In this document: positions 53,836 to 61,980 of the stretch, piece after piece
How the letters are laid out: every line of letters starts with the position of its first letter
Numbering within the stretch: the stretch's first letter is position 1
NCBI GenBank assembly: GCA_963665935.1
Contig: OY762510.1
Coordinates: 2,232,001-2,296,000 of the forward strand
Source of the DNA: Syntrophus sp963665935
Lineage (GTDB): Bacteria; Desulfobacterota; Syntrophia; Syntrophales; Syntrophaceae
Direction: 5' to 3'
DNA length: 64,000 nt
The notes under the pieces: model-generated
What the model saw: the letters and a program-made list of their open reading frames with translations, nothing else
Databases searched by the model: none
What the model was told of the DNA's origin: nothing
Position numbers and translations under genes: made by a program

Positions 53836-54483
53836 TTGAGGTTTGAAGATAGATTGCATTTTGTCTCTGGAACTGATATTCAACGGTTCAACTTGACGGC
53901 CTTTTGTCGCTGCAGGGATATTAAAGTTCTAGGATACGTTATGTTTATTAATGAATTGGGAATTTTCACGCAATCCTTCAGCCGGTTCCTGGAAGGGCAG
54001 TGCGAAGAGGATGTCTGGTATGATCTGCGGATCAAGGTAGGATTTATCAATGGTCAGCTCGAGGTCCGACTGGATACGCCGCCGCTGGTAGAAACAACAT
54101 TTCTTCCCTATGAATCTGTGGAGGAAGAAAGCACCGTTGCCGAACCGTCGCCTTGGAACCTTGCCGCAGATGTTATTCCCGAGTATCCCACTCTTTCTGC
54201 GGATGAAGAGGATGAGTCCGTCCCGAATATCAGGAAACTGGCAAACAAGGGGCAGATTGTCACCTGTACGAATGGTCACGAAGTATGTGAACTATCCCGG
54301 GATTATTTTGAAGACCAGGATGTCAATCCTGACCTGTTTGCCCATTTCCGGTCGCCTCAGAGAATCATTTCGGAAAATGACCGCATTAATGAAATCCGCT
54401 GTCTTGTCTGTGGCGCACAATGGATTTCGGGTGGCGCCTGGAACATCCGTTTTTTCAGTGAAGGGCGCTGGATTCCTGAGTAA
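53836..54483 (+). CDS. Hypothetical protein with C-terminal CxxC
   Basis: About 215 aa. No family recognised. Residues 1-70 are beta-rich (RCRDIKVLGYVMFINELGIFTQSF...), the middle is acidic and low-complexity, and the end has a possible zinc site (TCTNGHEVCELSRDYF; RCLVCGAQWISGG). The listed start is TTG 53836; the frame continues upstream to a stop at 53770 without a better start, so the N-terminus is uncertain. No clear promoter seen in 53558-53835. Confidence 0.6.
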   Translation: MRFEDRLHFVSGTDIQRFNLTAFCRCRDIKVLGYVMFINELGIFTQSFSRFLEGQCEEDVWYDLRIKVGFINGQLEVRLDTPPLVETTFLPYESVEEESTVAEPSPWNLAADVIPEYPTLSADEEDESVPNIRKLANKGQIVTCTNGHEVCELSRDYFEDQDVNPDLFAHFRSPQRIISENDRINEIRCLVCGAQWISGGAWNIRFFSEGRWIPE

Positions 54484-54515
54484 GTTCGGCAAAGAGTTGT
54501 AATCCGAACTTTTCT

Positions 54516-55325
54516 TCAGCAGCTAGAGCTTGTTTCCAAACCCAGCAACCGCGCTGCATTGGAACAGCTGATTTTTTCCTTGTCGCTCTCCGTCAGAAAG
54601 GGCAGCTGCAGAAGAAATTGAAGTTCTTCCGCTTGATCCGTCCAGGGACTGTCGGATGCGAAAAGCAACCGGTCTGACGGATGCTCCTTGAGAAAACGCT
54701 CCAGGAACTTCCGAGGCATCTTGCGCAGTACAAAGGACGTATCCATATAAAGATCACGCCCCAGCAGATGTTCCGCTGCTTCTTCGTAAGCCTCTTCACC
54801 TCCCAGGTGGGCAACAATCATGCAGAGTTCCGGGATATCCTCATGGACTGCGGCCAGTCGCTTCGGCGTTGCGTGGACCGGATGGGGAAGTCCCCGATCC
54901 ACCCCGGCATGAAAGAGGATGAACATCCCTTCTGCCGCTATCGTCTCGTAAATGGGATACATGCGGGGTTCATCCACAAAGAAATCCTGATAATCCGGAT
55001 GAAGTTTAAACCCCCGGAACCCCTCGCGTTTCAGCGTTTTAATCTGATCGGAATTCTGGGGAGCGGCGGGGTGCAGAGTGGCCAGCGTTTCAATTCCCGG
55101 TTGCCGGATGGAAGTCAGCCACTTTTGAATGGATGAGACCTGCTCCGGCCTTGTGGCAACCGCCGCCACGACGGAAAGGTCGATCCCGGCAGCCGCCATC
55201 GACCTTTTCAGCCCTTCCAGGGTGCCATCCGTATAAGCTTCGACTCCCGCCCGTTGACGGACCGCGGCAACCGTCTTGGCGGCCACACGGTCGGGATAAA
55301 TGTGGGTGTGAAAATCAATCTTCAT
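54516..55325 (-). CDS. Amidohydrolase-family metal-dependent hydrolase
   Basis: 269-aa TIM-barrel amidohydrolase. Metal ligands: HTH at the start (MKIDFHTHIYPDR), HAGVDRG (His), AHLGGEEAYEEA (His) and FASDSPWT (Asp). This subfamily (amidohydrolase 2) includes decarboxylases and hydrolases of cyclic compounds; members near aromatic genes sometimes decarboxylate benzoates, but this gene is far from the bam operon. Substrate unknown. Confidence 0.82.
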   Translation of the reverse strand: MKIDFHTHIYPDRVAAKTVAAVRQRAGVEAYTDGTLEGLKRSMAAAGIDLSVVAAVATRPEQVSSIQKWLTSIRQPGIETLATLHPAAPQNSDQIKTLKREGFRGFKLHPDYQDFFVDEPRMYPIYETIAAEGMFILFHAGVDRGLPHPVHATPKRLAAVHEDIPELCMIVAHLGGEEAYEEAAEHLLGRDLYMDTSFVLRKMPRKFLERFLKEHPSDRLLFASDSPWTDQAEELQFLLQLPFLTESDKEKISCSNAARLLGLETSSSC

Positions 55326-55431
55326 GGCATCCTTCCCTTATGGGATTTCACTCTTCTTTTCAAGTCATAAAGAAGTTATTCCCCGTCGGTGCGGACTTTT
55401 ATCGAATCAGATTGAAGCCAATCCGTATATT

Positions 55432-57477
55432 TCATCCTATCCAGATTTTCGAACGAAGGGATTCATGAATGCCGGCATCAGCAAATTGCTCGGCAATGGC
55501 TTTGAAGGTTGCGTGAATTCCCCCAAACGCATCGACGAGCTGTGGATCGAATTGCGAACCGCGTCCTGCCAAAATGATTTCTACAGCCTTTTCATGAGGA
55601 AAGCCTTTTTTATAGGGACGGTCCGATATGAGAGCATCGTAGACATCGGCAATCGCCATGATTCTTCCCGATAGAGGAATTTCTTCCCCTTTGAGTCCAG
55701 TGGGATATCCTTTCCCATCCCATTGTTCATGATGATATAAAACCATTTCTCCGGCAAACTTCAAGAAGGAGATATCTCCAAGCTTGGCCTGTGCGGCGTC
55801 GATGACTCTTTTGCCATAGACCGGATGCTTCCTGATCTCTTCGAACTCTGCGGCGCTCAGTTTCCCGGGCTTAAGGAGGATGTGATCCGGGATGCCCACC
55901 TTACCCAGGTCATGGAGCGGCGCCGACTGGAAAAGGTGCTCAATATAGGCGTCATCCACAGTAGCCGCATAGGCAGGTTTTTTTCTGATATATTCGGCAA
56001 GAGCCTTTACATAGCTGCGGGTTCTTCTGATGTGGTCGCCTGTTTCCGAATCCCGCGTTTCGGTGATGTTGGCGATCGCCTCCAGCATTGCATCCTGCGT
56101 TGCCAGTTGCAGTCGGGTCTTTTCCTTCAGCAGCCACTCTCCGTGCCAGAAGTCGAGAAACGACAGCAGGGAAAAATTAGAGGTATAGGCCAGTACAGGG
56201 TAGAGGGGAGAAAGATAGATTCCCTTCCGGAAGAGGAAAACGGGCAGAATGACTGCGATCAACAGAAAGAGAAATAAAGAAGTCAGATTTACAACGGCCT
56301 TGCAACGGGCAAAGAGAATTGTTGAAAGCAATCCGAAAAAAATAAGGGCAATAAATTCATAAATAACAGCAGCCTTTGGCCGTACCAGAAAATCACCCTG
56401 TAGAAGAGAGTCTAAAATGTTCGCGTGCACCTCTACCCCAGCCATGGACGGGTCGGTTGGCGTCGCGCGGATATCAAACAAGCCTGGAGCCGTTGCCCCA
56501 ATGAACACGATGCGTCCTTCAATTTCCTGGTTTTTGACTGTTCCGTTGAGAATATCGGCTGCTGACAGGTGACGATAGGTCCCACGCGGGCCGTGAAAGG
56601 GAATCAGAAAAGCTCCTTTTTCTTCAAGAGGGATCTCAAGGCCTTCGATGGAGAGGCTTTCCGTCCCTGCCCGGCCGACAGTCAATACAATCTGTTCCGA
56701 TTTTGTCGCCGACAGAAGTACTGCTAAAGAGAGTTGGGGATAGAAGCGCCCTTCGTATTCCATGAGAAGGGGAACTCTGCGAATAATTCCGTCATGGTCA
56801 GGTTTTACGTTGATAAAACCAGAAGCTGGAGTCGCCTCGGAGAGCGGCTGAAACAGTCCGTCAACAGAAGATGGTTTGAACAGGCCGTTTACGGAATCCG
56901 GTACCGCCTCTTCTTTCTTGAGGAGCAGATCAACCGGATGAAGTTTGCCTCTTTTTTCCAGGTGATCCCCGAATGAAAACTGGTATCCAAGGACAAAAGG
57001 ACCTTTCCTGAGTGATTCCGCCAGCAGCGCATCATTGTCGAGATATTGACGAGGCACTCCGGAGAGGCTGATGGCGCAGTTGAAGTCTGTCAAAATATCC
57101 TTTTGTATATTCTGCAGCGAACTTCTGTCAGGTTCGGTGAACAGGATGTCGACGCCGACACTTGAAGCTCCCATTCCGTGCAGTTTGTCCAGCAACTGAG
57201 ATATCCTGTATCGTGGCCATGGCCATTGTCCATACTGGGCAAGGCTTTTTGTATCGATGTCTACAATAACGACATGATCTGATGGGTTGTGGCAGGGGCG
57301 CAATTTGAGCAGCGTGTCATAGATTTTAAGGTCAAGAGAAGAAAGCAGAAGCGGTTGAAGCACATAGAAAAAGGCTACCGCACAGGTCAATGCAATTCCG
57401 CAGAGAATAACGAGCGTATCTTTTTTACTCTTTTGGAACCTATGGAAGTAGGGGGATAATCGTCGCAATGCATGCAT
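55432..57477 (-). CDS. CHASE2 sensor with HD-GYP domain
   Basis: 681 aa. An N-terminal membrane segment (VILCGIALTCAVAFFYVLQPL), a periplasmic CHASE2 domain (about 40-340; VVIVDIDTKSLAQYGQWPWPRYRISQLLDKLHGMGASSVGVDILFTEPDR), about three membrane segments (about 350-440), and a cytoplasmic HD-GYP domain (LHDLGKVGIPDHIL; HHEQWDGKGYPTGLKGEEIPLSGRIMAIADVYDAL). HD-GYP enzymes split cyclic di-GMP. Last gene of the FecR-OmpA-CHASE2 operon, so it likely reads an envelope state and lowers c-di-GMP. Confidence 0.9.
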   Translation of the reverse strand: MHALRRLSPYFHRFQKSKKDTLVILCGIALTCAVAFFYVLQPLLLSSLDLKIYDTLLKLRPCHNPSDHVVIVDIDTKSLAQYGQWPWPRYRISQLLDKLHGMGASSVGVDILFTEPDRSSLQNIQKDILTDFNCAISLSGVPRQYLDNDALLAESLRKGPFVLGYQFSFGDHLEKRGKLHPVDLLLKKEEAVPDSVNGLFKPSSVDGLFQPLSEATPASGFINVKPDHDGIIRRVPLLMEYEGRFYPQLSLAVLLSATKSEQIVLTVGRAGTESLSIEGLEIPLEEKGAFLIPFHGPRGTYRHLSAADILNGTVKNQEIEGRIVFIGATAPGLFDIRATPTDPSMAGVEVHANILDSLLQGDFLVRPKAAVIYEFIALIFFGLLSTILFARCKAVVNLTSLFLFLLIAVILPVFLFRKGIYLSPLYPVLAYTSNFSLLSFLDFWHGEWLLKEKTRLQLATQDAMLEAIANITETRDSETGDHIRRTRSYVKALAEYIRKKPAYAATVDDAYIEHLFQSAPLHDLGKVGIPDHILLKPGKLSAAEFEEIRKHPVYGKRVIDAAQAKLGDISFLKFAGEMVLYHHEQWDGKGYPTGLKGEEIPLSGRIMAIADVYDALISDRPYKKGFPHEKAVEIILAGRGSQFDPQLVDAFGGIHATFKAIAEQFADAGIHESLRSKIWIG

Positions 57478-57486
57478 TATGGCGGG

Positions 57487-58164
57487 CTATCTTATAATAA
57501 TTTCAACTCGGCGATTCCGTGGTTCTCTGACATGGTTCCCCGTGCGAACAGCAGGATCCCACGCTCCGTGATATCCGATCTCCATCTGTCCAAGACGAAT
57601 TCCGGAAGAGAGGAGTATGTTCCGGACAATCTCTGCGCGGGCGCATGACAGTCTCATATTGAGCTCATCGTCTCCCGTGGTATCCGTATGGCCGATAATG
57701 CTTATTTCATAAAACATCTCTTGATTTTGCCTGTCCGTGATCAATGAAAGGACTTCAGGAATCAAGGATTTTGACCTTGCCGTGAGTTCCGTGGTGTCGT
57801 GCAAAAAATACAAAATAAAGGTGACCGGCTCCAGAGGCAGGGCGTTCATGGAATCACTGAAGATGGAATCAATCTGGCTTCGGTCCATCGTTTCAGGGTC
57901 AGAGGCATGTGTCCCGGATCCGGTGACCTCGACCACTGTATTCGGAGCGTTCAATGTCTTAGCCCCTGCCTTGGTCGTAATGGTTATCAACCCGACCTTG
58001 CCATCGGCATCCTGCAGGAGCACAACCGTGTCCTTTGCGGTTGCGCAGCCTGACAGGATCAGCAGGACCAGGAAAACGACAAGATGCCCCCATATTTTTT
58101 TCTGTGCTGTTCTCACCGGTGCAATATAAAATGGAGAATCTTTCGTCCTAATCAACTTTGACAT
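57487..58164 (-). CDS. OmpA-family lipoprotein
   Basis: About 225 aa from ATG 58164. A signal peptide with lipobox (LVVFLVLLILSGC), a short N-terminal region, and a C-terminal OmpA-like peptidoglycan-binding domain (FYEISIIGHTDTTGDDELNMRLSCARAEIVRNILLSSGI...EPRNRRVEIIIR). Starts inside the FecR gene (17-base overlap), indicating coupling; it ends 9 bases before the CHASE2 gene. Confidence 0.85.
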   Translation of the reverse strand: MSKLIRTKDSPFYIAPVRTAQKKIWGHLVVFLVLLILSGCATAKDTVVLLQDADGKVGLITITTKAGAKTLNAPNTVVEVTGSGTHASDPETMDRSQIDSIFSDSMNALPLEPVTFILYFLHDTTELTARSKSLIPEVLSLITDRQNQEMFYEISIIGHTDTTGDDELNMRLSCARAEIVRNILLSSGIRLGQMEIGYHGAWDPAVRTGNHVREPRNRRVEIIIR

Positions 58165-58588
58165 TGTATGTGGTGCCGCGGACACCAATGACGGATTGCG
58201 GGGTCTCGAGAACGACAGCCTCGGGAGACAACTTCGTCATCTTCCCTGAAACAAACGAGGCTGTTCCCTTTGCCAGCTTATTCACCATGTTGAACTGTTT
58301 AAGGGCCGGCTTAAAGACAAACTTCTTTAATTCCAGGCGAGAGTTTGGTCCAAGACTGATTCTGGAATTGTCCTTGAACATGACTCCCGCTGTGCCGTCC
58401 GCACCTGTCTTGACGGTATCATTGGAGTATACGGGAGTGCCCTCTATCCCCTTTACAATGGCTCCATTCCTCTCAATCAGAACGTCTCCTTTGCACTTGC
58501 GCAGGCTTCCGGAAGCTTCCTCTGAAGCGTTGACGACCGTTGCAAAAAGAACCACAAAAAGAACCAAAAAAGACAGTATCCTGTTCAT
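58148..58588 (-). CDS. FecR-domain protein
   Basis: 146 aa from ATG 58588 (GGAGG 5 bases ahead). A signal peptide (ILSFLVLFVVLFATVVNA), then a FecR domain (GSLRKCKGDVLIERNGAIVKGIEGTPVYSNDTVKTGADGTAGVMFKDNSRISLGPNSRLEL) and the closing VLETPQSVIGVRGTTYNV. Single FecR domains in the periplasm are typical next to CHASE2 proteins. First gene of the three-gene envelope-signalling operon. Confidence 0.88.
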   Translation of the reverse strand: MNRILSFLVLFVVLFATVVNASEEASGSLRKCKGDVLIERNGAIVKGIEGTPVYSNDTVKTGADGTAGVMFKDNSRISLGPNSRLELKKFVFKPALKQFNMVNKLAKGTASFVSGKMTKLSPEAVVLETPQSVIGVRGTTYNVKVD

Positions 58589-58694
58589 GCAAACCTCCAT
58601 GGTTTTATTGTTGACCATTCATGGTCTTTTACGCTCAATATTCCGTTCGCGCATTTGACATGCAGGAATTGAACCGGGAAATTAAGTTTTAAGG

Positions 58695-58713
58695 TTGGCT
58701 CTCTGAGAGCCAA
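58695..58713. promoter_or_regulatory. Perfect 9-bp inverted repeat upstream of the FecR gene
   Basis: TTGGCTCTC-T-GAGAGCCAA is a perfect 19-bp palindrome about 105 bases upstream of the fecR-domain gene start, in an otherwise empty 58589-58881 interval between this gene and proB. It may be an operator or a short terminator for proB. Confidence 0.45.
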
Positions 58714-58881
58714 TGGAAAAAGCCGATCCTTTTATCAAATCGGCAGGATGGTTATTGAAATGCTCAGGTTCTTGATAGGATGGGGATAAAAAGGTAAAGT
58801 TCAGAGGATTGAACGCCGGAGTGCAAAATGAGGATCGAACAGGCCGACATCCATGTTTTTACGGCGTCAGCTTTTTTGCTT

Positions 58882-60024
58882 TTACCGGCGGCTGCGCCGC
58901 GTCACCGCCAGGTTGTCGCGGTGAATGATTTCGTCATAATCTTTATGTCCCAGGACCTGCTCAATGCGGGATGTCTTGAGTCCCATGATCTTCCGGATAT
59001 CGGCGGCACTGTAATTGACAAGGCCTTTTGCCAGGGGGGCGCCGTCCCGGTCGACGCAGGTGACCGGGTCTCCCACGACAAAGTCTCCTTCCACGCTGAC
59101 GATTCCTGAAGGCAGGAGGCTCTTTCCTTCTTCCAGAATCGCGATTCGGGCGCCGCTGTCGATGGTCAGAACGCCCCGGGATCTCAGGGTAAAGGCGATC
59201 CAGTATTTCCGGCTGCTCAGATGTTCCTTCATGGGAAGGAAGAGGGTGCCCAGTTCGTCGCCGTCAAAGATACGCGACAGGACTTCCTGATCCTTTCCTG
59301 GAGCGATGATATAGGGGATGCCGAAGGCGGTCACCTTTTTGGCAGCCATGACCTTGCTCTTCATTCCTCCCGTTCCGACGGAGGTTCCCTCTTCCGATGC
59401 GGCCGCTTCAATGTCCTCCGTGATCTCCCGGACAAGGGGAATAAGCCGGGCGTCCTTGAATTCTGCGGGATTGCGGTCATAAAGCCCCGGCGTGCTGGTC
59501 AGGTTGATGACCAGTTGGGCTTCGATGATGTTGGCAATCATGGCGGCCAGATTGTCGTTGTCGCCGAATTTGATCTCATCAATGGCCACGGTGTCGTTTT
59601 CGTTGATGATGGCGGTGACGCCCCAGTCCATCAGAGTGGAAAGCGTATTGCGGATATTCAGAAAGCGCCGGCGATCGGTCAGATCGCTCATGGTGAGAAG
59701 GATCTGGGCGACATAAAGGCCGTGTTTCCCGAAGGCGTTGGAGTAAACGCGCATCAATCGGCCCTGCCCGATGGCCGCTGCCGCCTGCTTCTGGGGGATG
59801 CTCTTCAAAGCCGAAGTAATGCCCAGGCGATGCTTTCCTGAGGCGATGGCCCCCGAAGTGACCATGACAATCTGAAACCCTTTCTTTGTCAGGGCGGCCA
59901 TCTGATCCACCAAATGCTGGATGATGTCCAGATCAAGGCCGTTTGCACCGGTCAGAACGGCGCTGCCGATTTTGATCAGGACTCTTTTTACATTTTTCAG
60001 TACTTGTTCTCGATTTTCATTCAT
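58882..60024 (-). CDS. proB: Glutamate 5-kinase
   Basis: 380 aa; first enzyme of proline synthesis. The kinase domain has LIKIGSAVLTG, VTSGAIASGKHRLG and GDNDNLAAMIANIIEAQLVINLTSTPGLYDRNP; a C-terminal PUA domain has RGVLTIDSGARIAILEEGKSLLPSGIVSVEGDFVVGD. ATG 60024 (MNENREQVLKNVKRVLIKIG) matches the family start; it overlaps obgE by 8 bases. An open frame to 60141 is only the obgE end out of frame. Confidence 0.95.
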   Translation of the reverse strand: MNENREQVLKNVKRVLIKIGSAVLTGANGLDLDIIQHLVDQMAALTKKGFQIVMVTSGAIASGKHRLGITSALKSIPQKQAAAAIGQGRLMRVYSNAFGKHGLYVAQILLTMSDLTDRRRFLNIRNTLSTLMDWGVTAIINENDTVAIDEIKFGDNDNLAAMIANIIEAQLVINLTSTPGLYDRNPAEFKDARLIPLVREITEDIEAAASEEGTSVGTGGMKSKVMAAKKVTAFGIPYIIAPGKDQEVLSRIFDGDELGTLFLPMKEHLSSRKYWIAFTLRSRGVLTIDSGARIAILEEGKSLLPSGIVSVEGDFVVGDPVTCVDRDGAPLAKGLVNYSAADIRKIMGLKTSRIEQVLGHKDYDEIIHRDNLAVTRRSRR

Positions 60025-61045
60025 GGTTCGTTTGTCTGTTGCGAATATTTTCCAGGGTCTCTCCGATCTTTTGCAGCAGGACCGGGATGCCTTCCCCGGT
60101 GGCGGCGGAGAAAGGATAAAGAACGATGCCCTTTTCCGCAAAGATCGATTGGGTTACGGCCAGTTTCTGCCGGGTGACCGGCAGGTCGGTTTTGTTGACG
60201 GCCACAATCTGGGGTTTCAAAATCAAATCGGGACTATAGGAAGCCAGCTCGGAATTGATCACTTCGAAATCGTGCCAGCCGGTGTCGGCTTCCTCCCGTG
60301 AGATATCGAGGATGTGAAGCAGCAGGGAAGTCCTTTCGATGTGACGGAGGAACTGGATTCCCATGCCCACCCCTTCATGGGCTCCTTCAATCAGACCAGG
60401 AATGTCGGCGAGGACGAAAGTCTGAAAGTCATCCCCATAGCGGACGACGCCCAGATGGGGGGTCAGGGTGGTAAAGGGATAATCGGCGATTTTCGGACGG
60501 GCTGCGGAGACTCTGGTGATAAAGGTGGATTTACCGACGTTGGGGAACCCGATAATCCCGACATCGGCCAGCAGCTTGAGCTCCAGCCGAATCCAGCGTT
60601 CCTCTCCGGGTATTCCGGGTTGGGCAAACCGGGGGGCCCGATTTGTCGCGGTGGCGAACCGGGCATTGCCGCGTCCGCCGATGCCCCCGTGAGCGACGAC
60701 AAACCGCTGGCCTTCCGCTACCAGATCCGCCAGGACCTCTCCGGATTCGAAATCCATCACCAGCGTGCCGACGGGAACGGGAACGATCAGATCGGGGGCG
60801 CTGCGCCCTGTCCGATTGCTTCCCTCGCCGTGACCGCCGTGTTTTGCCACATGATGCTGGTTGTATTTCAGGTTGAGGAGTGTGTTGTGGCTGGCGGAGG
60901 CCTCGATAATCACATCGCCGCCTTTTCCGCCATCACCGCCGTTGGGACCTCCGAAGGGAACATACTTCTCCCGGCGAAAGCTGACACAACCCCGGCCGCC
61001 GTCGCCGGCCCTTACATAGATCTTCGCTTCGTCGATGAATTTCAT
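60017..61045 (-). CDS. obgE: GTPase ObgE/CgtA
   Basis: 342 aa. The glycine-rich Obg fold (FIDEAKIYVRAGDGGRGCVSFRREKYVPFGGPNGGDGG) and the GTPase domain (GFPNVGKSTFI; DIPGLIEGAH; NKTD). An essential ribosome-assembly and stress GTPase. Gene order rplU-rpmA-obgE-proB is widely conserved. Confidence 0.96.
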   Translation of the reverse strand: MKFIDEAKIYVRAGDGGRGCVSFRREKYVPFGGPNGGDGGKGGDVIIEASASHNTLLNLKYNQHHVAKHGGHGEGSNRTGRSAPDLIVPVPVGTLVMDFESGEVLADLVAEGQRFVVAHGGIGGRGNARFATATNRAPRFAQPGIPGEERWIRLELKLLADVGIIGFPNVGKSTFITRVSAARPKIADYPFTTLTPHLGVVRYGDDFQTFVLADIPGLIEGAHEGVGMGIQFLRHIERTSLLLHILDISREEADTGWHDFEVINSELASYSPDLILKPQIVAVNKTDLPVTRQKLAVTQSIFAEKGIVLYPFSAATGEGIPVLLQKIGETLENIRNRQTNHE

Positions 61046-61123
61046 GAAGAATTCAGGTTCCCTTACGCTAAAATACCCTGTGACGATGCCGCCCGTTCAG
61101 GCCAATGAGGTATCCCTGAAAAT

Positions 61124-61150
61124 AAAAAGGCACTGAAACAGTGCCTTTTT
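61124..61150 (-). terminator. Rho-independent terminator after rpmA
   Basis: AAAAAGGCACTG and CAGTGCCTTTTT form a 12-bp stem with a 3-base loop; U-rich on both strands. It separates the rplU-rpmA unit from obgE. Confidence 0.88.
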
Positions 61151-61271
61151 ATTTCTTTTCTCGGCGACATACCTGCGATCTTTGCCTGCTGACGAACACT
61201 TTTAAAACCGTGCTTCGAGATGCCGGACCGATTCCGGAAAAGCACCCGGCACTTTGGCGCAAAATCGATTT

Positions 61272-61529
61272 TCAGGCCGTAGCGTAAACACTGACCTTCT
61301 TTCTCTTCTTGTCGTATCTTTCGAATTTGACCACGCCCTCAATGAGGGAGAAGAGGGTGTAATCCTTACCCATGCCGACGTTGTTGCCCGGGTGGATTTT
61401 TGTTCCCAGCTGGCGAATAATGATGGACCCGGCATGGATGCTCTGTCCGCCGTATACCTTCACCCCACGCCTCTGGGAATTGCTGTCTCTGCCGTTCCGG
61501 GAACTTCCCTGTCCTTTCTTATGTGCCAT
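61272..61529 (-). CDS. rpmA: 50S ribosomal protein L27
   Basis: 85 aa: MAHKKGQGSSRNGRDSNSQRRGVKVYGGQSIHAGSIIIRQ, the invariant L27 N-terminus that reaches the peptidyl-transferase centre. It lies 12 bases after rplU. Confidence 0.97.
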   Translation of the reverse strand: MAHKKGQGSSRNGRDSNSQRRGVKVYGGQSIHAGSIIIRQLGTKIHPGNNVGMGKDYTLFSLIEGVVKFERYDKKRKKVSVYATA

Positions 61530-61541
61530 GTTGTCCTCCGT

Positions 61542-61859
61542 TTAAATCGAAATTTCCTTGATTTTCATCCTTGTCAGCTGCTGGCGATGTCCCGTTTTCT
61601 TCTGAAAGCCCTTCCGCCTCTTCCTTTTGTAGACATAAATCTTCGGGCCTTTTACCTGGGCAACAATCTCACCGACAACTTTTGCGCCTTCCACAACAGG
61701 CGTTCCCACCCGGATCTCCCCTTCTTTGGCTACCATCAGCACATCGTCGAAGACCACACTATCTCCTTTGCCGCCATCGAGCTTTTCAACGGTCAGCAAT
61801 TCTCCTTCTGAAACCCTGTGTTGTTTCCCGCCTGTTTTTATCACCGCATACATATCCAT
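61542..61859 (-). CDS. rplU: 50S ribosomal protein L21
   Basis: 105 aa: (MD)MYAVIKTGGKQHRVSEGELL..., with KGPKIYVYKRKRRKGFQKKTGHRQQLTRMKI at the end. ATG 61859 has GAAGGA in place; ATG 61853 gives the family-standard N-terminus. First gene of the rplU-rpmA unit. Confidence 0.97.
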   Translation of the reverse strand: MDMYAVIKTGGKQHRVSEGELLTVEKLDGGKGDSVVFDDVLMVAKEGEIRVGTPVVEGAKVVGEIVAQVKGPKIYVYKRKRRKGFQKKTGHRQQLTRMKIKEISI

Positions 61860-61980
61860 GGCATCCTTCTTAGTCAGTTAAAATTTGAATTGCCAATTAT
61901 AAAAATATTGTAGACTTTGTCAATCCTTTTGTGCAGGAACGTTGAAATTTTCCTGGGAAGAACGGACAATCCCAAAATGG

